Shown here piece after piece: positions 6,410 through 11,394 of a stretch of DNA of 11,394 bases. The position numbers and the translations under genes were made by a program. The notes below the pieces were generated by a model, which worked only from the letters and a program-made list of their open reading frames with translations, was not told the DNA's origin and ran no database searches. The stretch is from CAKOSP01 sp964370755. Lineage in GTDB: Bacteria > Bacillota_I > Bacilli_A > RF39 > UBA660. Location: positions 1 to 11,394 of the forward strand of contig CAYJKL010000028.1 in the NCBI GenBank assembly GCA_964370755.1. Direction: 5' to 3'. Numbering within the stretch: position 1 is the first letter of the stretch; every line of letters begins with the position of its first letter.

Positions 6410-8071
6410 ATGATATATAAAAAATTTAATTTACTTATAACATTTGTTTTGTTTATTTGTATAGTTAGTATATCTATAGGGTATTCTGCGCTTAACTCTG
6501 ATTTAATGATAAGTGGGGAAGCAACTGTTTTAAAACAAAATCAAATTAAAATTACTAATGTAATGTTTAAAGATGGATTGAATGGTGGGGTTGAAACAAA
6601 TAATTCTAGTTTTACGAATGATACTAGTAATATATTTATTAATTTACCAAATATTGATTCTTCAATTACATATACAGTAACTGTTTTAAATGAAATAGAC
6701 AGTGATTTTTATTTTGCAAAAATAGAAGAATTGATTAATAGTAATGTGAACATAAGTTATGAAATAATTGACATGGAAAATATTGTGTTTGCTGGTAATA
6801 GTTCTACTCAGTTTGATATTGTCTTTTCTTATAATGGCTCTTTGCCAGAAGATAAAGATTTGTCACTTTCTTTGAAATTTAATTTTGAATCTGTTTACAA
6901 AGAAGAAATATTAAATGGAGCTTATCCGGTTTTAAATAATGGATTGATACCTGTATCTATTTCAAGTAGTGGTACTGTTAGTGTCGCTGATACAGCTAAA
7001 GTTTGGTATAGTTATGAGAGTAAAAGCTGGGCAAATGCTGTCTTAGTTAAAGATCCTAGTGTTGTTTATGAAACTGGTGATATCATAGCTATGGATGATA
7101 TTAAGCAAATGTATGTATGGATACCAAGATATTCTTATGATGCTAGTTCTATTGAAGATGATAAAAATGCTATTGATGTAACATTTGTTGATAATACTGT
7201 AGCTGCACATCCTGCATTTACTTTTGGAAGTGATGAGTTAAATGGATTTTGGGTAGGTAAATTTGAAACGGGCTATGAATTTGGAGAGGATATGAATAGT
7301 ACTGATTTGGATTATTCAATTAAGCCTAATACTTTTTCAATAGGTCCTATAGATGTTTATAATATGTATTTAAATGTTATTAAAACAAATAACAAATATG
7401 GTCTTGATAGTAGTAGTGATTTACATGTTATTAAAAATACTGAGTGGGGAGCGGTTGCTTATTTAACATATTCTATATATGGAATATGCACATCTTCAAC
7501 TAATTGTGTTATTATGAGCAATAATTATTACACGAATAATTTAAATGATATTATTACTGGATGCGGGGGATCTTCTAGACCAATAACTACAACTGGTGTC
7601 TATGATATTAGTATTTGTCCAGTTGATTATAGGTGGAATACTACAAACGGTTATAAAGCGAGTAATACTGGAAATATAACTGGAATATATGATTTATCTG
7701 CTGGTAAATATGAGTATGTAATGACATTTATGGAGAATCCTTCTGGTGGAGTTTATACTGCTTCTAGTAAATTTACGCAAAGTAATCTACCTGATGAAAA
7801 ATATTATGATTTATATCCGGAAAACACTAATAATAAAAATTCTAATGGGATTGTAGGTGATGCTATTCTTGAAATTAAAGATCCTAGTTCTACATATTCA
7901 TGGAATAGTGATTATGCCATATTTCATACAACTGGGGCGCCTTTTCTTGTAAGAAGTGCTAGAGTAGGAAGTTGGCATTATGCTGGAATGTTTGCTTATT
8001 ATGGTGTAACTGGTACTTCTTCTGGTGGTGTTGGAGCTTTTGCTACTCGTAATATTATTGCACCAGTTTAG
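6410..8071 (+). CDS. Secreted or membrane-tethered protein with FGE/C-type-lectin-like C-terminus (paralogue of 625-2280)
   Basis: This 553-residue protein is built like the product of 625-2280. It has a basic N-terminus and hydrophobic segment (6-24), then 'GYSALNSDLMISGEA' (24-38), a beta domain with 'IEELINSNVNISYEI', and 'NGAYPVLNNGLIPVSI' (169-184). 'VWYSYESKSWANAVLV' (198-213) and 'YVWIPRYSY' (235-243) follow. The C-terminal half has 'HPAFTFG', 'LNGFWVGKFETGYE' (277-290), 'VIKNTEWGAVAYLTYSIYG' (340-358), 'ITGCGGSSRP' (382-391) and 'GNITGIYDLSAGKYEYVM' (421-438). Here the FGE-like 'DMSGxxWE' core has become 'DLSAGKYE', so enzymatic activity is unlikely. Four extra cysteine sites (360, 366, 385, 403) could form disulfides if it is exported. 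The ribosome binding site is weak (AAAGAGA, 6399-6405). It is probably anchored by its N-terminal helix or released after signal cleavage. A terminator follows directly. Confidence 0.8.
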   Translation: MIYKKFNLLITFVLFICIVSISIGYSALNSDLMISGEATVLKQNQIKITNVMFKDGLNGGVETNNSSFTNDTSNIFINLPNIDSSITYTVTVLNEIDSDFYFAKIEELINSNVNISYEIIDMENIVFAGNSSTQFDIVFSYNGSLPEDKDLSLSLKFNFESVYKEEILNGAYPVLNNGLIPVSISSSGTVSVADTAKVWYSYESKSWANAVLVKDPSVVYETGDIIAMDDIKQMYVWIPRYSYDASSIEDDKNAIDVTFVDNTVAAHPAFTFGSDELNGFWVGKFETGYEFGEDMNSTDLDYSIKPNTFSIGPIDVYNMYLNVIKTNNKYGLDSSSDLHVIKNTEWGAVAYLTYSIYGICTSSTNCVIMSNNYYTNNLNDIITGCGGSSRPITTTGVYDISICPVDYRWNTTNGYKASNTGNITGIYDLSAGKYEYVMTFMENPSGGVYTASSKFTQSNLPDEKYYDLYPENTNNKNSNGIVGDAILEIKDPSSTYSWNSDYAIFHTTGAPFLVRSARVGSWHYAGMFAYYGVTGTSSGGVGAFATRNIIAPV

Positions 8072-8090
8072 TTTAATTAGTTATGTAATT

Positions 8091-8120
8091 AAATCACCTA
8101 TAAAATTGGTGATTTTTTTT
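8091..8120 (+). terminator. Intrinsic terminator after the 6410-8071 gene
   Basis: The perfect 8-bp stem AAATCACC (8091-8098) / GGTGATTT (8108-8115) has a nine-base loop and eight Ts (8113-8120). It lies 20 bases after the stop codon. The segment AATCACCTATAA (8092-8103) recurs exactly at 11097-11108 in another hairpin. Confidence 0.85.
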
Positions 8121-8129
8121 GCTTAATTG

Positions 8130-8138
8130 TGGTATAAT
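8130..8138 (+). promoter_or_regulatory. Extended -10 promoter of the three-gene cassette
   Basis: TGG followed by a perfect TATAAT (8133-8138) gives an extended -10. The region where a -35 would lie (8110-8115) is occupied by the terminator arm and shows no good match. Transcription is expected near 8145, only about 14 bases before the ATG at 8159. Since a strong terminator sits immediately upstream, this promoter probably drives 8159-11091 as one transcript. Confidence 0.5.
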
Positions 8139-8158
8139 AAGCCTGTAATGAGGGAAAA

Positions 8159-9334
8159 ATGGAATTTAAATATAATTATGAATATCCTACTTTTGATAAT
8201 TTAAGTTTATTTATAGATGAGAATAGGGCATTGTATGCGATAAGAAAAAATGAATTGGAGTATACATATAATGAAATTTTAAAATCTTTTGATTTGACTA
8301 AATATGTAGGCTTAATAGAAGAAAAAAGAAATTTAGATTTTTATTTTCTTAAGAGAATAATAGAATTTTTTTGGCCTGTAATAAAAGATAAAAGTCCTGT
8401 TGTATTTTTACATGGAAGTTATGCTAAAGGTGTTAATAGATGGCTAAGTGATATTGATTTAAATATTTTATTTATAAATGGTGAAAATGATATAGTAATA
8501 GAAGAGTTAATCTGTGCTATTATAGTAAGAATCTTTGGGCTTAGTGGAAGAGATAAAATACATACTATGATGTTATATGTTCCTTATGAAGATGATTACA
8601 ATGAGATTGATTATAGTAATGAAAGCTCAATTTTGTTTAGTGCTGGAAATATGATTAATTATAAGTATAGAGAAAATTATGAAAGTGTATTTCATAAACT
8701 TATATATAGTAGTAGAAAAATTTCTGTCTTTAGTAATTATATAAACTCTTTTCATAATAAAAATGAGTGGGAGTATTCATTTTGTCCTTTACTAGATGAT
8801 AACTATTGTGAAGTATTAAATGTTTTAAGAAAAAAAATGTCTACAGTAAATTATTTGTCAATCATTAGTAATATTAAAGATATAGTAAATGTAAAATACT
8901 CTCCACTTTGTTTTGAAACTATTTCTGAATTTAATAAACTTATAAAAGTTAATAACTTAGGTTATATCTATAAATTTATCTTTATTCTTAACATGTATTT
9001 AGTTATTAATTGTCTGGAATATAAAAAAGATGATTTAAATGTTTGTGATGTTTTAGAAAATAATTATTTGATAGATAAATTTGGTTTAGATTTTGTAGAT
9101 TTGAAAAATAGTATTTATAAGTATATATGGTTTGTTGATAGAGTTGAAAATTTGTCTAGTAAGCTAAAATTAAACTTTAGTTCTAGAGAAAACTTAAGTT
9201 ATAGTAAAGAAAAATTTTGTGGTGAATATAAGGAGTTTTATTTATCTGATTTAGATAGTGATTATAAAGTGTTTGAAAATGTAATTATAAAGTGTAGAGA
9301 AATATTGGAGAGGATTAATAATGAATATAAATAA
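8159..9334 (+). CDS. Nucleotidyltransferase-fold protein
   Basis: This is a 391-residue soluble protein. The central motif 'VVFLHGSYAKGVNRWLSDID' (81-100), followed by 'LNILFI', is the classic polymerase-beta-type nucleotidyltransferase signature. It consists of the GS dipeptide (86-87) after a strand, then S-D-I-D with the two metal-binding aspartates D98 and D100. The third carboxylate may lie in 'DDYNEIDY' (145-152), which I cannot fix. The N-terminal 80 residues and the helical C-terminal half (about 190-391) match nothing I recognise. The nearest general groups are the DUF294/GlnD-like and MNT-type transferases, which move AMP or UMP to proteins, drugs or RNA; the target here is unknown. 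AGGG (8151-8154) precedes the ATG. Its last 14 bases overlap the next gene, indicating tight translational coupling. The predicted promoter is at 8130-8138. Confidence 0.72.
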   Translation: MEFKYNYEYPTFDNLSLFIDENRALYAIRKNELEYTYNEILKSFDLTKYVGLIEEKRNLDFYFLKRIIEFFWPVIKDKSPVVFLHGSYAKGVNRWLSDIDLNILFINGENDIVIEELICAIIVRIFGLSGRDKIHTMMLYVPYEDDYNEIDYSNESSILFSAGNMINYKYRENYESVFHKLIYSSRKISVFSNYINSFHNKNEWEYSFCPLLDDNYCEVLNVLRKKMSTVNYLSIISNIKDIVNVKYSPLCFETISEFNKLIKVNNLGYIYKFIFILNMYLVINCLEYKKDDLNVCDVLENNYLIDKFGLDFVDLKNSIYKYIWFVDRVENLSSKLKLNFSSRENLSYSKEKFCGEYKEFYLSDLDSDYKVFENVIIKCREILERINNEYK

Positions 9335-10421
9335 AGAAGATTTGATTATTTCGACATTACCGATTAAACCACAGGAAAGTACTAGTGTTGGTATGATGAT
9401 AGCTCCTACAATAAGTAATGTGGTTGGTGATTTATTTGAATGCTCAAATTTTGTTGGTATTAATACTATGAATACTTATAAAAATAAAGATATTTATATT
9501 GATAGGTATAAGCAGGATTTAGTAAGTGGGGGACTTACTAGAGGAAATACTATTATAGACGAAAATGTTAGTGAGTTTTTATTAAATAAAGTTTATGAAC
9601 TTGTTAGTATAGGTATAATTAAAATAAAGAAGAAAGAAAAAAATATTTGTAACTGTGGAATGGTTGATTGCTTATCTCATACCATAAATAATAATGGTAA
9701 ATTGTATAGAATAGATAATGGGTATCCAATTTGTAATAATTGTAATAGTACTGCTATAAAAGTTAATCAATCAGTGTTATGTTTAGAGCTTATTTCTTGT
9801 GTTGATGATTCTATTAAAATATTTCCTGATTTCTTAGAAAAAGAAATGAAAGAGTTTTCATTAAAGTATAAAGGACTTGATTTGCTGGTTTCTAAAACTA
9901 GAGATACAGGCTATAGTATTATTTTAAATGGAGAAAGTTATAATATCGATATAGATTTTTTGTGGAGCTTGTGGTTTAGTTTGTTTTATCAAAACAATCA
10001 AATTATAGTAGCAAGTAATCATCAACTATTTAATCTTTATGTAATAAATTATTTATCTAAGATGACATGTGATAAAAATTTAATTTTTATTGCAACGCCT
10101 TATTTACTTGAAAGAGATAACTTGTCATTTGAAACGTATTATAAAAAGTCTTTGGCAGAGTATAAAAAGTTATTTATTTTATATCAATTAAAATGGGGTC
10201 AAAAGGATTGTTATTTATCGGATAGTATTTTAAAATATCTTTATAACGCTAATGATAGTAGATTGAATAGTTTATATGAAATACTTAAAAATGATTGTTT
10301 AGAAATAATTCGAAAAAATGAATGTGCTGAAGATATACTAAAAAAAATGTTTGTAAGTGGTATGAATATGCAACAAAATATTAGAACTATGAAAAAAATG
10401 GGTAGGGGTAATTATGTATAG
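9321..10421 (+). CDS. Short, divergent class I aminoacyl-tRNA-synthetase-like protein with a zinc ribbon
   Basis: The gene encodes 366 residues and starts at ATG 9321 behind GGAGAGG (9307-9313). The order of elements resembles a class I synthetase core. A first strand and loop 'DLIISTLPIKPQESTSVGMM' (7-26) holds 'SVGM' where HIGH would be, then come a helix and 'FVGINTMNTYKN' (44-55). A cysteine cluster C110/C112/C117 with C138/C141 looks like a zinc ribbon in the position of the synthetase connective insert. 'SKTRDTGYSI' (191-200) resembles the 'SRxRxWGxPI' strand of Leu/Val/Ile/Met enzymes. It is followed by 'IDFLWSLWFSLF' (211-222), 'VASNHQLFNLYVIN' (230-243) and 'NLIFIATPYL' (253-262). 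No convincing KMSKS is present and there is no anticodon-binding domain. I infer an amino-acid-activating or ligand-binding relative rather than a true tRNA synthetase; the family call is moderate only. It overlaps both neighbours. Confidence 0.45.
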   Translation: MNINKEDLIISTLPIKPQESTSVGMMIAPTISNVVGDLFECSNFVGINTMNTYKNKDIYIDRYKQDLVSGGLTRGNTIIDENVSEFLLNKVYELVSIGIIKIKKKEKNICNCGMVDCLSHTINNNGKLYRIDNGYPICNNCNSTAIKVNQSVLCLELISCVDDSIKIFPDFLEKEMKEFSLKYKGLDLLVSKTRDTGYSIILNGESYNIDIDFLWSLWFSLFYQNNQIIVASNHQLFNLYVINYLSKMTCDKNLIFIATPYLLERDNLSFETYYKKSLAEYKKLFILYQLKWGQKDCYLSDSILKYLYNANDSRLNSLYEILKNDCLEIIRKNECAEDILKKMFVSGMNMQQNIRTMKKMGRGNYV

Positions 10422-11091
10422 TGTGCTTGTTAGTAAAATAGATAAATCATTTGATTTATATAGATCTTTTTTAAGAAAATATATTAATCAGAATAGTAAA
10501 ATTGTAATTATGCCTTGGGCTTTTCCTTTTGAAATAGATTCAGTTAGGTTTAATAATGATTATTTTAAAGTAGGAGAGAAGAGATATAATAAATATGTTA
10601 ACCCTTTAAAAGAGTTGGGTGTAATAGAAAGTAATATAATGGTTCTAGATTGTTATAGTAATGTAGACTTTGAAAAATATATTAATACTTCTGATTTGCT
10701 AGTGATTCCTGGAGGAAATCCAGAAATGCTTTTTAGTAAAATTATTCATGATACAAAACTCTTATATGTTTTAAAGAATTATAAGGGTATTATTTTAGGA
10801 GAAAGTGCTGGAGCTGAAATTTTGCTTAAGAGATATTTTATAACTGCTAAAAATAATTTTTATAAATATTTTGCATTTTATGATGGTGTTGGAATTATAG
10901 ATGATCAATTTTATTTTGATGTTCATACAGTTAATAATAAAATGTATTTAAATAAGCTTCAACGTTTAAGTAATGAAAAGGGTAAAATTGTTTATGGTAT
11001 TCATGATGATGGTGCTCTAATTTTTAATAGAAATAATAATGAAGTAGATATTTTGGGTAACGTGAAAGTATTTGTTCCTGAAATATTATAG
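10414..11091 (+). CDS. Peptidase S51 family serine hydrolase (PepE/cyanophycinase-like)
   Basis: This is a 225-residue protein close in size to aspartyl dipeptidase PepE. The loop 'LLVIPGGNPEMLFSKI' (95-110) and nucleophile elbow 'GIILGESAGAEILL' (125-138) with S131 are the hallmarks of family S51, which has a class I glutamine-amidotransferase-like fold but uses serine. The probable catalytic histidine is H171 in 'FDVHTVNNKMY'. 'VYGIHDDGALIF' (193-204) corresponds to the 'GIDExTA' strand of the family. Known members cleave Asp-X dipeptides or beta-Asp-Arg units of cyanophycin; the substrate here is unknown. AGGGG (10404-10408) precedes the ATG, and the first eight bases overlap the upstream gene. 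Within the cassette it could process, or give immunity to, an aminoacylated product of the other two proteins; that is inference. Confidence 0.82.
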   Translation: MYSVLVSKIDKSFDLYRSFLRKYINQNSKIVIMPWAFPFEIDSVRFNNDYFKVGEKRYNKYVNPLKELGVIESNIMVLDCYSNVDFEKYINTSDLLVIPGGNPEMLFSKIIHDTKLLYVLKNYKGIILGESAGAEILLKRYFITAKNNFYKYFAFYDGVGIIDDQFYFDVHTVNNKMYLNKLQRLSNEKGKIVYGIHDDGALIFNRNNNEVDILGNVKVFVPEIL

Positions 11092-11096
11092 CAAAT

Positions 11097-11129
11097 AATC
11101 ACCTATAACATATATTAATATAGGTGATT
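11097..11129 (+). promoter_or_regulatory. Hairpin burying the amidase ribosome binding site (or weak terminator)
   Basis: The perfect 11-bp stem AATCACCTATA (11097-11107) / TATAGGTGATT (11119-11129) has an 11-base loop. The right arm contains AGGTGA (11122-11127), the ribosome binding site of the ATG at 11134. Only four Ts follow (11128-11131), so it is a poor intrinsic terminator. The left arm starts five bases after the upstream stop codon, so a ribosome ending there would open the stem. Confidence 0.6.
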
Positions 11130-11133
11130 TTAA

Positions 11134-11394
11134 ATGGCTAAAAAAGTTGTAATAGATGCGGGTCATGGCGGAGATGATCCAGGAGCAGTTGGTAATGGTA
11201 TTACTGAGAAAGAATATACTCTTAAGATAAGTGAGTATATTTATGATAGGCTTGCTGATATGGATATTGATGCTGCAATGACTAGAACAAGAGATACTAC
11301 ACTTGATCCTAATACTAGGACAGATATTGTTCAAAGTTTTTATGGTGATGGGGAAGATGTAATAGTTTTATCTAACCACATAAATGCAGGTGGT
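11134..11394 (+). CDS. N-acetylmuramoyl-L-alanine amidase (Amidase_3), 3' truncated
   Basis: The frame from ATG 11134 stays open to the window end, giving 87 residues of a longer protein. 'MAKKVVIDAGHGGDDPGAVG' opens the Amidase_3 catalytic domain, with zinc ligand H11. E26 in 'GITEKEYTL' is the second ligand, and 'VIVLSNHINAGG' (76-87) carries the third, H82, corresponding to the usual 'SIHANA' motif. The family hydrolyses the bond between N-acetylmuramic acid and L-alanine of peptidoglycan. No signal peptide precedes the domain, as in phage endolysins and some cytoplasmically made or holin-released amidases; a targeting domain could still follow beyond the window. The ribosome binding site AGGTGA lies in the hairpin at 11097-11129. 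It may be co-transcribed with the cassette or be separate. Its presence shows the organism, or a prophage in it, deals with a peptidoglycan wall. Confidence 0.9.
   Translation, partial: MAKKVVIDAGHGGDDPGAVGNGITEKEYTLKISEYIYDRLADMDIDAAMTRTRDTTLDPNTRTDIVQSFYGDGEDVIVLSNHINAGG

Noticed and set aside
10066..10086. 'SKMTCDKN' (residues 246-253 of the aaRS-like protein) as a KMSKS motif
   Set aside because: It falls before the last core strand ('NLIFIATPYL'), whereas KMSKS lies after it, so the resemblance is probably accidental.
11086..11334. 82-codon open frame on the minus strand at the window end
   Set aside because: Antisense to the amidase gene, whose zinc-ligand motifs are clear; the product is Ile/Ser/Cys-rich without domain features.
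1..11394. Diversity-generating retroelement, CRISPR array or prophage
   Set aside because: The lectin-like tails and the LamG-like end prompted the search, but there is no reverse transcriptase, template repeat, cas gene, regularly spaced repeat, integrase or capsid gene in the window.

Overview
The window is a compact, very AT-rich piece of a bacterial chromosome, probably from an uncultured gut Firmicute or Mycoplasmatota relative (RF39-like Bacilli or AT-rich Clostridia). This assignment is inference. It rests on the strong A/T bias, AGGAG-type ribosome binding sites, short gaps with stop codons buried in terminators, and a type of secreted protein with an 'IGYSALN..L.ISGEA' N-terminus that I associate with such genomes. 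TGA is used as a stop (end of the TetR gene) and TGG for Trp, so the standard bacterial code fits and the Mycoplasma code does not. No tRNA, rRNA, CRISPR array, transposase or phage integrase is visible. No gene-free stretch exceeds about 130 bases.

Left part (1-2280): the 3' end of a surface or phage-tail-like protein with a LamG/concanavalin-like C-terminus, then a secreted or membrane-tethered protein with an N-terminal beta domain and a C-terminal domain like formylglycine-generating enzyme / C-type lectin folds. A paralogue of the second protein lies at 6410-8071.

Middle (2281-5413): a HI0933-family flavoprotein with its own promoter and terminator, then a TetR-regulated operon. This operon has a consensus promoter, a GC-rich palindromic operator at the predicted transcription start, the TetR regulator, a six-helix LysE-superfamily-like membrane protein and a GNAT acetyltransferase. 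A convergent gene (5431-6279, minus strand) encodes three carboxypeptidase-regulatory-like beta-sandwich repeats without a signal peptide.

Right part (8121-11394): after a strong terminator, a new promoter drives three overlapping genes: a nucleotidyltransferase-fold protein, a 366-residue protein that reads like a short, degenerate class I aminoacyl-tRNA synthetase with a zinc ribbon, and a peptidase S51 (PepE/cyanophycinase-like) serine hydrolase. This cassette is the best candidate for an undescribed system: amino-acid or nucleotide activation and transfer paired with a hydrolase for an aspartyl-type or related bond. It is bracketed by two hairpins that share an identical 12-nt arm. The second hairpin buries the ribosome binding site of the last gene, a zinc-dependent N-acetylmuramoyl-L-alanine amidase that runs off the window end.
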